7,887 bases of DNA, taken from NCBI GenBank assembly GCA_030745885.1, contig JASLNR010000030.1, positions 1-7,887 of the forward strand. The letters run 5' to 3'. The notes under the pieces were generated by a model that was not told the DNA's origin, searched no databases, and was given only the letters and a program-made list of their open reading frames with translations. This document shows, piece by piece, positions 1 to 7,112 of the stretch. How positions within the stretch are numbered: position 1 is the first letter of the stretch; every line of letters starts with the position of its first letter. The position numbers were made by a program, and so were the translations under genes. The stretch is from Candidatus Thalassarchaeaceae archaeon (GTDB lineage: Archaea; Thermoplasmatota; Poseidoniia; Poseidoniales; Thalassarchaeaceae).

Positions 1-2679
1 ATAGTAGCGCCACCCGGCTCGGGCAAGACCGTCCTTGGCCTCTACGTCTGGTCGGACCTAGTCAGGCTGCCTACGCTGGTCCTGAGTCCCAACTCGGCCA
101 TCCAGGCCCAGTGGATCGCTCGAGCCAAGGAGCTATTCCACCTGGACGGGCGCGAGGAGCAGATTGGCACCGACCCGAAGAATCCAGGGATACTGACCTC
201 TCTGACCTACCAGTCTATCACCCTGCCCAAGCGGGGAGGGAGGGGTTTGGACGATGCGGCTCTCGAGCTCTGGATCTCAAATCTGATGACACCGAGCGAG
301 GACGATGGCTCGGTGGAGGCCGAGGATCGGGAGAGCGCGCTGGCTTGGATCGCCGACCTGGAGGATAAGAACCCGGATTACCACTCGGATAGGCTCGGCC
401 GCTACCGCAAGAAGGTGAGGGACGACTTCGCGAACCACGGCAACGCCCTGTGGGTCCTTCACGAGTCCGCCAAGGCTAACCTGATGCGACTGTCCGAGGT
501 CGGCATCGGGCTGATCATCCTCGACGAGTGCCACCATCTCATGGAGCACTGGGGCAAGGTGCTGATCGAGGCAAGGGAGTTCTTGGGGAACCCAATCGTA
601 CTAGGACTCACAGCGACCCCCCCGGACGAGGACAACGATGCCTCAGCGGACCGGTACTTCGACCTGTTCGGAGAGGTGGACTACGAGGTCCCTGTGCCCG
701 CGCTGGTCAGGGACAGCAACCTATCCCCCTACCAGGACCTCGCCTACTTCGTGCGACCCTCTCCGGACGAGCTGAGTTACATCGCAAATGTCGACGAGGA
801 CTTCAAGGGCCTGATAGGGGAACTGAGGAGGGGGCCGGAAGGCGACAAGAAGGGACGTACTCCTCGACTGGAGGTTTGGCTTGCAAGGGTGCTGGACGGG
901 CTCATGCTGCCAGCCGGCGCGGCGAAGGACTGGGTCTCGTTCAGAAGGAGGGATCCCCGCCTGGCCGACGCCGCGCGGGCCTATCTGACCGCTGGAGGGC
1001 TGAGCCTGCCTCCGGGCGTCCCGGAGCCCGAGGACGAGCTGGTCGCCACGGGGAGCAGCATGGACACGGTGATGACAGTGCTCGACCGCTACATCAGAAA
1101 CGGCCTGATGCGCTCTGAGAGCAAGGAGGACCACGCCCTCGCCGAGGAGGCCAAGGAGAAGCTGAGGATGCTCGGCGTCCAGATTACGGAGGGCGGGGTG
1201 AGGGCCTGCGCATCGCCAGTCGGCAGGGTCATGGCCTACGCCTCGGCGAAGTACGGTGCGCTCAGGGAGATACTCTCCGCAGAGATGCAGGCTCTCGGGG
1301 CGGACATCCGCGCAGTCATAATCACCGACTTCGAGAAGACCTCGGCGACCGCACTGGTCGAGGGGGTGCTCGATGACGAGGCCGGAGGAGCGGTGGCCGC
1401 ATACCGAGCCGTCCTGAGTTCCGAGGCCACCGACAGACTCGACCCGGTTCTGATGACCGGGACCACGGTGCTGGTGGACGACGACCTCCTAAATCGTATC
1501 TTCCCGAGGTTCGAAGAGTGGGCTTCAGAGCGCCAACTGGACATCAAGTTCGACTACGTAGAGAGGGGGGGCTACTTTGAGATCAGGGGCAGGGGCAAGG
1601 ACTGGCTGCCCAGAAACTACACGATGATGATCACGGAGATGTTCCAAGAGGGGGTCACCAAGTGCCTAGTCGGCACTAGGGGGCTTCTGGGGGAGGGCTG
1701 GGACGCAAGTAGGATCAACGTGCTGGTCGACCTGACCACGGTCACCACCAGCATGAGCATCAACCAGCTCAGGGGCAGGTCGTTCAGGCTTGACAAGCTC
1801 TGGCCCGAGAAGGTCGCTAACAACTGGGACATAGTTTGCCTTGCGGAGGAGTTCGCCAAGGGCTTCGACGACTACCACCGCTTCAAGAGGAAGCACAAAC
1901 AACTGTACGGGGTCTGCGATGACGGAGCGATAGAGAAAGGCGTGGGCCACGTCCACGCGGCGTTCACTGAGGTCAAGCCTGAGGGCGTCTCGGAGACCAT
2001 GGACGTGTTCAACGAGGAGATGGTCAGGCGAGCCAGGAACCGTTCGCGCACACGGGAACTATGGGGCATAGGGGAGCCGTTCGACGCTGTACCGAGAGAG
2101 GCCATAGAGGTCAAGGGAGGGTTCGGAGGAGGCTTCCCGCCAATGAGGAGAATAGGCTTGGCGGAGTGGTCGGACGAGTCCCTAGTGCTCGCAATTGCAG
2201 ACGCAGTGGCTTGCTCGCTGCAGGCACTGGGCGAACTGGGGCCCAAGGCCAGAATCGCGGGCGGGAGTCGAGGGGGGGGCTGGATGAGGTCCTACCTCGA
2301 AGACAGCACGGAGAAGGAGTCCGCGATTTTCGCCGAGGCGATGCAAGAGGTACTGGGGCCCCTGGAAAACCCTCGCTACATCATCTCAAGGGAGGTAAGG
2401 ATGGTCAGCGAGACCTGGCTGAGCAATATCCTCCCGGAAGTCATCGGGAAGTACTTCCGAGCAGGCAAGAACGTGCTGGCCATGTACCACGCAGTCCCCA
2501 AGAGGTTGTGCAAGAACAAGGAGGACGCAGGGGTCTTCCAGCAGCAGTGGAACTGGAAGGTCAGCCCGGGAGAGGTGATGTACGGGCACAGCAAGGACGG
2601 GAGGGGCTATGTCCAGGCCGCCAAGCAGTCCGGCCTGACGCCCAAGGGATCATTCCACAGGAAGAGCGTGTACACCTGA
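1..2679 (+). CDS. Large superfamily 2 DEAD/DEAH-type helicase, 5'-truncated
   Basis: Predicted ATP-dependent nucleic-acid helicase or translocase. The frame is open from base 1, so the true start is upstream and 892 C-terminal residues are visible. Numbering from the window edge: Walker A APPGSGKT at 3-10; motif Ia around TLVLSPNS (25-32); DECHH (motif II) at 175-179; LGLTATPP (motif III) at 201-208; a motif IV-like AVIITDF near 438-444; GTRGLLGEGWD (motif V) at 558-568; and QLRGRSFRL (motif VI, arginine finger) at 589-597. Both RecA-like lobes are therefore present and look catalytically intact. About 290 residues follow motif VI, with a conserved-looking end (YHAVP, then WNWKVSPGE). From memory, the layout resembles large uncharacterised helicases common in Actinobacteria, including the EVPVPALV...LSPYQDL stretch after motif III. 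The biological role is unknown: repair, mobile-element and defence roles are all possible. The gene converges on the zinc-protein gene with 1 bp between stops. Confidence 0.93.
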   Translation: MVAPPGSGKTVLGLYVWSDLVRLPTLVLSPNSAIQAQWIARAKELFHLDGREEQIGTDPKNPGILTSLTYQSITLPKRGGRGLDDAALELWISNLMTPSEDDGSVEAEDRESALAWIADLEDKNPDYHSDRLGRYRKKVRDDFANHGNALWVLHESAKANLMRLSEVGIGLIILDECHHLMEHWGKVLIEAREFLGNPIVLGLTATPPDEDNDASADRYFDLFGEVDYEVPVPALVRDSNLSPYQDLAYFVRPSPDELSYIANVDEDFKGLIGELRRGPEGDKKGRTPRLEVWLARVLDGLMLPAGAAKDWVSFRRRDPRLADAARAYLTAGGLSLPPGVPEPEDELVATGSSMDTVMTVLDRYIRNGLMRSESKEDHALAEEAKEKLRMLGVQITEGGVRACASPVGRVMAYASAKYGALREILSAEMQALGADIRAVIITDFEKTSATALVEGVLDDEAGGAVAAYRAVLSSEATDRLDPVLMTGTTVLVDDDLLNRIFPRFEEWASERQLDIKFDYVERGGYFEIRGRGKDWLPRNYTMMITEMFQEGVTKCLVGTRGLLGEGWDASRINVLVDLTTVTTSMSINQLRGRSFRLDKLWPEKVANNWDIVCLAEEFAKGFDDYHRFKRKHKQLYGVCDDGAIEKGVGHVHAAFTEVKPEGVSETMDVFNEEMVRRARNRSRTRELWGIGEPFDAVPREAIEVKGGFGGGFPPMRRIGLAEWSDESLVLAIADAVACSLQALGELGPKARIAGGSRGGGWMRSYLEDSTEKESAIFAEAMQEVLGPLENPRYIISREVRMVSETWLSNILPEVIGKYFRAGKNVLAMYHAVPKRLCKNKEDAGVFQQQWNWKVSPGEVMYGHSKDGRGYVQAAKQSGLTPKGSFHRKSVYT

Positions 2680-2680
2680 G

Positions 2681-3484
2681 TCACTTGTCAGAGCATTCCT
2701 GGCAATCCACTCCCTTGCCCCCATGAGTCTGGCAGTACCTCTTCCGGCAGGTGAAGCACCTGAAGTCGAAGGCATTCACAGCAGTGGAGCACCCCTCTTC
2801 TCCGCAGGTATCCTCCGAACCCTTCTCTTTCGTCGAAGGAGTGGGTGAGGGCTCCATCTCAACGACCGTCTTGGGACCAGCGTCACTTTCTACTCCCTCA
2901 TCGGCAGAATATCCCTCTTCCCACCAGTCATCTCCGATTTTCTCAGAATGGTCCGGAAGGTCGCGATGCTTGTAGCAGACATTGCTGTTGAACATCACAC
3001 TCCCTGGGCACCCAGCAACTGTACAGGCCCCCCCCACTGTCATGGCCGGAACATTGCCTCCGCCCTCCGATTCAACAGTGTCCCCTCCCAAACCGATAGT
3101 CGCGATTACATAGGGGCTGGAGAAGAAATTCTTCGCATCTGAGGCTAGAAGGGGTTCGTCCTCCTTTATCTTCTCGAACCTCGAGATCCCTTCCTCAATT
3201 GACGTGATAGGGGATTCGTCTCCCGAAGAGTGGAATTGTATGTAATCGATTAATACGTCATAACCGCGGATTCGACTAGGGGAAATTCCGAACTTCTTGG
3301 CTTTTCGATTATCAGCAATGTAAGTGGAACGAGAGCCTGTGGCGTCATTGGAGCCAGAAGCCATCATCCTGAAGAATACGATGAGTCCAATAATTGTGAT
3401 AGCCTGCAATTCTGGGCCTCCCTCCCCACTGAGTGCCCATAGTATCCCCGCACAGCAGTAGAATGCAAGCTCAATCTCGGACAT
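2681..3484 (-). CDS. Membrane-anchored zinc-motif protein with AN1-like C-terminal finger
   Basis: Function not recognised. The 267-residue protein has two short hydrophobic stretches (about 4-18 and 26-38), which suggest an N-terminal membrane hairpin. A polar middle region follows (about 45-150). A first motif, C-x4-C-x10-C-x2-H, lies at C154, C159, C170 and H173. An acidic Ser/Pro/Thr-rich linker (about 180-225) leads to a second, fuller motif at C227, C232, C243, C246, C251, H254, C261 and C264. That order resembles AN1-type zinc fingers. The first half of each motif has the same spacing (C-x4-C-x10-C-x2-C/H), so one may be a degenerate copy of the other. ATG at 3484 is preferred. A GTG three codons upstream (3493) is also in frame. 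The gene is visibly less GC-rich than the helicase and follows the primase on the same strand after about 145 bp. A soluble protein with a hydrophobic N-terminus is an alternative. Confidence 0.78.
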   Translation of the reverse strand: MSEIELAFYCCAGILWALSGEGGPELQAITIIGLIVFFRMMASGSNDATGSRSTYIADNRKAKKFGISPSRIRGYDVLIDYIQFHSSGDESPITSIEEGISRFEKIKEDEPLLASDAKNFFSSPYVIATIGLGGDTVESEGGGNVPAMTVGGACTVAGCPGSVMFNSNVCYKHRDLPDHSEKIGDDWWEEGYSADEGVESDAGPKTVVEMEPSPTPSTKEKGSEDTCGEEGCSTAVNAFDFRCFTCRKRYCQTHGGKGVDCQECSDK

Positions 3485-3629
3485 GATTACCACTACGGGT
3501 GTTGGCCTCGGCGCTGTCCCGGCGCCGAGGCCGATGAGGTAAGGGTAATCGCTGGCGTAGCCAAACAGTCATCGCCCTCACGGGCTCCTTCTCTGGGACA
3601 TGCGACAATTGGACGGGGGGGAGATAAAC
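3485..3629. other. Intergenic gap between primase and zinc-protein genes
   Basis: No coding frame is supported here. The gap separates two minus-strand genes. It contains the strong hairpin described separately and, just beyond the primase stop, a weak TATA-like GTTTATC read on the minus strand (about 3623-3629). No TATA-like sequence lies about 26 nt before the zinc-protein ATG, so that gene is more likely expressed from a leadered transcript or by read-through from the primase gene. Confidence 0.5.
3504..3532. repeat. Perfect 11-bp inverted repeat (GC-rich hairpin)
   Basis: GGCCTCGGCGC at 3504-3514 is the exact reverse complement of GCGCCGAGGCC at 3522-3532, with a 7-nt loop. It lies 20-48 nt upstream of the zinc-protein ATG on the minus strand. 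No T-run follows it on either strand, so it is not a classical bacterial intrinsic terminator. It could be a 5' leader structure of the zinc-protein mRNA, a transcript 3'-end stabiliser for the primase gene, or a protein-binding palindrome. Confidence 0.85.
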
Positions 3630-4943
3630 TCAGCGCCGGATTGCCACCCTGATCGATGGTTCCATTCTCCCTGAGACTTCCCCATCCATTGGCCTGATTG
3701 GCAACCCTATTCGCTTGCAAAGCTCGAGGTGTGGGGCCGACCAAGGGTGGGAGCAGCGGTTGCTGGCCTCATGCCCGAGAACCGTGATAGGCTCGAGATT
3801 GCTCTGCCAATCACCGTTCTGCATCCTGCCGGAGATTCTGACCCAAGAGTGGTCGAATCTCCTCGTCTCATGTTCGAACTTCCTCAATCCTGCCTCCCTC
3901 AACCTACTCAGCAGGAAGTCCCGGGGGATGGCACGGGGGACTATGGCAAGGACCCCGTTTCCATCGAACATGTAAGCGACAGGCCCCAGATCCATCGAGT
4001 CGAACACCTCCTGTGCCCTGTCGACCGCCTCTCTGGGCTCGCCCCATCTCTCCGGGAGCCATGCAATCACTGCCGAGCGGTCTCTGGTTCCCTTGACATG
4101 GCTGCTGACCTCCAGGCTGAGGTACTCATCTCCCTCTTCCTTCCTTGTCTCAAGAACGACCCTTGGACGCATCCTTATCCTGAAATTGGGGAGTTGTATC
4201 GGTGGCCTCTTAGGCATACTTACAGCCAAATCATGTCTGGTTATTCCACCTATCCAGTCCTTCACTGGCTTCTCTATCAGTCCGTCTTCCAAGATGGTGC
4301 AAGCCCATCCAGTGGAGCCGTGCAGTGTGCCGGGAAGCCTGATGATTCTACGAGTGTCAGGAGTCACGACCGGGTCTACTGGGTGGCCTGCCTCGAGTGC
4401 ACGATCTAGCAGGGACCTCCTCCGCTCCCTCACCGCCTCCTCCCTCCTGATTGGATCTGGCTCGGAGAAGGCAGACCTGTCGGGGTCTCGCCCAATTAGG
4501 TGGAATCCCTTGCTTCCTGAAAAGGAAATATGCTGAAGATCTAGGTCAGTCGCCTCAGAAATCCATTCTCTCAGCCTTATCGCTGCCACTCTTGCCTCCT
4601 CAAGCCGACTGATGCAGAACGGGCGCATGTCTATGTCGAACACAACCATGTGATCCAGGAGAATCGGGGGCGGTTTTTTGGCATCCTTAAGTCGAGGGAG
4701 ATTGACGGGATCGAGCCATGATGAGGTCGATACGAAGACGTCTCTCGGCATCGATCCCTTGAAGTCCTTGACGAGCGATTTGCCAGACGAAATACGCCTC
4801 CTAGATGTGACCCATGGCCCCTTTAGCGTCCTCCACCTGAACTGGTGCCTCGTGGGCTTCTCTAACCACGAGAGGTCGATCTCTGTAGCATTGGAGTAGT
4901 GCTGGCGAAGCGCTTCCTCTGACCACTCTGGCGGGCCGGCCAC
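3630..4943 (-). CDS. Divergent PriS-like (archaeo-eukaryotic) DNA primase catalytic subunit
   Basis: Predicted template-dependent primer-synthesising polymerase of the AEP superfamily, 437 residues. Motif I is VVFDIDM, with metal-binding D103 and D105. Motif II is SFSGSKGFHL (140-149), with H148. The third metal-ligand aspartate is D190 in HPVDPVVT, followed by RRIIRLPGTLHGSTGW (198-213), the PriS nucleotide-binding signature. The N-terminal half (HYSNA near 15-19, FVSTSSW at 70-76) also lines up with PriS. Two oddities: only about 34 residues separate motifs I and II, with one cysteine (C110), so the Cys/His zinc knuckle usual in PriS is not seen; and about 220 residues follow the LHG signature, longer than usual. 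GTG at 4943 is the only usable early start, because an in-frame stop lies 16-18 nt upstream. No priL is visible. It could be the main replicative PriS of a divergent lineage or a second, specialised AEP. The gene is divergent from the isomerase gene. Confidence 0.85.
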   Translation of the reverse strand: MAGPPEWSEEALRQHYSNATEIDLSWLEKPTRHQFRWRTLKGPWVTSRRRISSGKSLVKDFKGSMPRDVFVSTSSWLDPVNLPRLKDAKKPPPILLDHMVVFDIDMRPFCISRLEEARVAAIRLREWISEATDLDLQHISFSGSKGFHLIGRDPDRSAFSEPDPIRREEAVRERRRSLLDRALEAGHPVDPVVTPDTRRIIRLPGTLHGSTGWACTILEDGLIEKPVKDWIGGITRHDLAVSMPKRPPIQLPNFRIRMRPRVVLETRKEEGDEYLSLEVSSHVKGTRDRSAVIAWLPERWGEPREAVDRAQEVFDSMDLGPVAYMFDGNGVLAIVPRAIPRDFLLSRLREAGLRKFEHETRRFDHSWVRISGRMQNGDWQSNLEPITVLGHEASNRCSHPWSAPHLELCKRIGLPIRPMDGEVSGRMEPSIRVAIRR

Positions 4944-5016
4944 ACCCCCATGAACTCGTCATAGGTCTTTGACTAATCCCCGGCACGGTCAAAGAGGCCT
5001 CGCTGCTCGCGGTATC
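4944..5016. other. Divergent intergenic region between primase and isomerase genes
   Basis: This 73-bp gap must hold promoters for two genes transcribed away from each other. The most AT-rich stretch is about 4959-4977. No clear TATA box stands about 26 nt before either start codon, so unlike the cupin and GNAT genes these two probably have short leaders or weak promoters. Confidence 0.4.
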
Positions 5017-5679
5017 GTGAGCGACTGCATCGTCGTTGTGAACTTCAAGACCTACCAGGCCGCCCACGGTGCGTCTGCCGAGGAACTGGCCCGAGTCATG
5101 GCCAGCATCGAAACCGATGCCCGCTTGGTGGCGGCTGTTTCCGCCCTCGACCTCTCCGCAGTCGTCGCCGCGGCCCCGGGGCTGGAGGTCTGGTGCCAGC
5201 ATCTCGACCCGATTCAATTCGGCTCGAACACGGGTTGGGCCCACCCAGCCACGGCCATCGAGCGCGGTGCCTCTGGCACCCTGGTCAACCACGCCGAGCA
5301 CAAGATCAGCCTCGAGCACGTGGCCGCTCTGCTCGAGCAGGTCCCCGAGGGGTTCTGCGTGTGCGCTTGCGCCGCCGATGTCGATGAGGCGAGGGCGCTG
5401 GCCGCACTCGAGCCGACCTTCGTTGCTGTCGAGCCCCCCGAACTGATTGGTGGGGACGTCTCGGTCACGAGCGCGGACCCGGTCATTGTCAGCGGCACTG
5501 CAGCGGCCGTCAGGGAGGTCTCTCAGAGCGTTGGAGTCTTGTGCGGGGCCGGTGTGAAGACAGGGCGCGATGTCGTCAAGGCAATCGAGCTGGGCACCTC
5601 GGGGGTTCTGCTCGCTAGCGGAGTCACCAAGGCAGAAGACCCGCGAGCCGCTTTGGACGACCTGGTCTCGAAACTCTGA
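5017..5679 (+). CDS. tpiA: Triosephosphate isomerase, archaeal type
   Basis: Interconverts dihydroxyacetone phosphate and glyceraldehyde 3-phosphate in cytosolic glycolysis and gluconeogenesis. The 220 residues match the short archaeal form; bacterial and eukaryotic enzymes are about 250. Numbered from the GTG at 5017: VVNFKTY carries substrate-binding N9 and catalytic K11; GTLVNHAEH carries the catalytic H92; VAVEPPELIG carries the catalytic base E139; and LCGAGVKTG (about 175-183) with GVLLASGVTKAEDP forms the phosphate-binding end of the barrel. GTG at 5017 is chosen because archaeal enzymes begin only a few residues before the NFKTY strand. A TTG at 4969 in the same frame would add 16 residues with no family match. 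The gene is divergent from the primase and precedes the PPK2 gene on the same strand. Confidence 0.95.
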   Translation: MSDCIVVVNFKTYQAAHGASAEELARVMASIETDARLVAAVSALDLSAVVAAAPGLEVWCQHLDPIQFGSNTGWAHPATAIERGASGTLVNHAEHKISLEHVAALLEQVPEGFCVCACAADVDEARALAALEPTFVAVEPPELIGGDVSVTSADPVIVSGTAAAVREVSQSVGVLCGAGVKTGRDVVKAIELGTSGVLLASGVTKAEDPRAALDDLVSKL

Positions 5680-5763
5680 GCGCGAATGGTCGAGGTCGTC
5701 GGTAAACGCCTAGTCTCCGACCGCAGTCCTTTTGTCGCTGCCGGCAATCGGGGGACGGTAACC

Positions 5764-6582
5764 ATGGGCGACGATAAGGGCAAAGAAGTGGAGAGGATAG
5801 GCAAGAAGAAGTACAACGAGGAGCTCTTCAGGCTCCAACTGGACCTGATTAAACTGCAGGAGTGGGTCAAGTCGGAGGGGCTCAAGGTCGTCGTGATCTT
5901 CGAGGGCCGCGACGCAGCGGGAAAGGGGGGGGTTATCAAGCGCATCACCCAGTACCTGAACCCGCGCGTGGTGCGGGTCGCCGCGCTACCAGCACCGACT
6001 GACAGGCAGAAGACCGAGTGGTACTTCCAGCGCTACGTCAACCACCTGCCGGCGGCCGGAGAGATCGTGCTGTTCGACCGAAGCTGGTACAACCGCTCTG
6101 GAGTGGAGCGCGTGATGGGCTTTTGCAACGAGGACGAGTATCAGGACTTCCTGCGTTCCTGCCCGAATTTCGAGAGGATGCTGATAAGATCGGGTACGAT
6201 CCTCCTCAAGTACTGGTTCTCGGTTTCAGACGACGAGCAGCTCAAGAGGTTCAAGGCTAGGCTGGACGAGCCTCACAAGCGCTGGAAGCTGAGCCCGATG
6301 GACCTCGAGTCGCTGACCCGGTGGGAGGACTACTCGGAAGCGAAGGACAAGATGTTCGCTCACACCGACACCAAGCAGGCCCCCTGGCATGTGGTCAACT
6401 CGGACATCAAGCGCCACGCCCACCTCAACTGCATCAACCACTTCCTGTCGATGATACCCCACGAGGACCTGACGCCGCCGCCGATCAAGCTGCCCAAGCG
6501 CAAGCAGGCCAGAGGTTACGTCAGGCCGCCGATGAACGAACAGACCTTCGTTCCTAACCACCACCAGTCGCTCATGGACTGA
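5764..6582 (+). CDS. ppk2: Polyphosphate kinase 2 (PPK2) family phosphotransferase
   Basis: Transfers phosphate between inorganic polyphosphate and nucleotides, which in this family usually means charging a nucleotide at the expense of polyphosphate. The protein has 272 residues and a single P-loop kinase domain. Walker A is GRDAAGKGG at residues 48-56 (K54). The characteristic lid motif FDRSWYNRSGVERVMGF starts at about 104, with D105 and R106. RFKARLDEPHKRWKLSPMD and WHVVNSDIKRHAHLN in the C-terminal half are also typical. One domain without duplication and an N-terminal YNEELFRLQLDLIKLQEWV helix fit the class I/III architecture; the preferred nucleotide cannot be read from sequence alone. 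ATG at 5764 is preferred because family members begin shortly before that helix. An in-frame ATG at 5686, only 6 nt after the isomerase stop, would add 26 unmatched residues but would suggest an operon with tpiA. Confidence 0.94.
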   Translation: MGDDKGKEVERIGKKKYNEELFRLQLDLIKLQEWVKSEGLKVVVIFEGRDAAGKGGVIKRITQYLNPRVVRVAALPAPTDRQKTEWYFQRYVNHLPAAGEIVLFDRSWYNRSGVERVMGFCNEDEYQDFLRSCPNFERMLIRSGTILLKYWFSVSDDEQLKRFKARLDEPHKRWKLSPMDLESLTRWEDYSEAKDKMFAHTDTKQAPWHVVNSDIKRHAHLNCINHFLSMIPHEDLTPPPIKLPKRKQARGYVRPPMNEQTFVPNHHQSLMD

Positions 6583-6638
6583 CGAGGTTCCGACCCACCC
6601 ATGATGGGCTTGGGGCCGCCCCGCCCCCTTGGGATGCG

Positions 6639-6644
6639 TTTATC
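6639..6644 (+). promoter_or_regulatory. Candidate archaeal TATA box for the cupin gene
   Basis: TTTATC is centred about 26 nt upstream of the cupin ATG at 6668. That is the distance from a TATA box to the transcription start in archaea, so the mRNA is predicted to begin at or next to the start codon (leaderless). No Shine-Dalgarno-like GGAGG lies just before the ATG. Confidence 0.65.
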
Positions 6645-6667
6645 CAAGTGTAAGGAATCCAGAGGCA

Positions 6668-7063
6668 ATGGAACAGGGGCCAATCAATCTTTCAGAGGCC
6701 CTGTCCTCATTCGAAGAGCTCTGGAGCCCTCACATCATCGCGCAGATGAATGACTACGACGTTCGCATCGCGCACGTCGAGGGCGAGCACGTATGGCATG
6801 CGCATCAGGACACTGACGAGTTCTTCCTCGTTCTTGAGGGGGAGTTCAACATAGCGATGCGGGATGGCGATGGCGAGGAGCGGATCGTGAAACTGCTCGA
6901 GGGGGACACCTACGTGGTCCCCAAGGGGGTTTCCCACAGGCCCTTCTCACCCGGGGCATCCATTCTGATGTTCGAGCCGACTGGAACCTTGTCAACTGGC
7001 GACAGCCAAGAGGATCTCATTCCCGAGGGCGTGGACAAGACCACTGGCCACAATCTCAACTAG
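6668..7063 (+). CDS. Small single-domain cupin protein
   Basis: A metal-binding beta-barrel protein of 131 residues whose substrate cannot be told from sequence. Cupin motif 1 is G39-x4-H44-x-H46-x4-E51-x6-G58, giving three likely metal ligands. Motif 2 is G79-x5-P85-x-G87-x2-H90, giving the fourth. The two are joined by a short inter-motif loop, as in the small cupin_2 type. The N-terminal about 30 residues (INLSEALSSFEELWSPHIIAQMNDYDVRIAHVEG) are common in short cupins annotated only as cupin domain proteins. ATG at 6668 is chosen over the GTG- or TTG-type codons upstream because a TATA-like box sits at the leaderless distance and the upstream 13 codons match nothing. The gene has its own promoter and is separated from PPK2 by 85 bp. 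It could be a sugar or nucleotide-sugar isomerase-like cupin, a dioxygenase or a binding protein. Confidence 0.9.
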   Translation: MEQGPINLSEALSSFEELWSPHIIAQMNDYDVRIAHVEGEHVWHAHQDTDEFFLVLEGEFNIAMRDGDGEERIVKLLEGDTYVVPKGVSHRPFSPGASILMFEPTGTLSTGDSQEDLIPEGVDKTTGHNLN

Positions 7064-7096
7064 CGGCCCCAGTCGTCGGACTCACGAGCGTCCGAA

Positions 7097-7107
7097 CCCT
7101 CTGAGTT
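7097..7107. promoter_or_regulatory. Candidate operator element before the GNAT promoter
   Basis: CCCTCTGAGTT matches the CCCTCTGAGTC units of the array at 7633-7673 in 10 of 11 positions. It ends 5 bp before the AT-rich TATA-like box of the GNAT gene, where an activator or repressor could act. A reverse-oriented GACTCA core (TGAGTC on the other strand) lies at 7079-7084. The operator role is inferred from position and sequence similarity. Confidence 0.5.
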
Positions 7108-7112
7108 CCGGA

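Noticed and set aside
528..1118. Long plus-strand open frame inside the helicase
   Set aside because: It is a shifted-frame shadow of GC-rich coding sequence; the helicase frame carries all conserved motifs.
3485..3629. tRNA or other structured RNA gene in the primase/zinc-protein gap
   Set aside because: Apart from one hairpin there is no cloverleaf pattern, no T-loop GTTCRA-like sequence and no acceptor-stem pairing.
3729..4409. 226-codon plus-strand frame opposite the primase
   Set aside because: It matches nothing I recognise, while the opposite strand encodes the primase motifs over the same bases.
4801..5319. Minus-strand frame spanning the primase/isomerase junction
   Set aside because: It overlaps the conserved N-termini of two well-supported genes and has no motif of its own.
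5686..5763. N-terminal 26-residue extension of PPK2 from ATG 5686
   Set aside because: Family members begin close to the YNEELFRLQ helix. The extension has no family match, so ATG 5764 is preferred, though the upstream start is not excluded.
6598..6608. CCCATGATGGG palindrome after PPK2 as a terminator
   Set aside because: The arms leave only a 1-nt centre, so it cannot form a hairpin, and no T-run follows.
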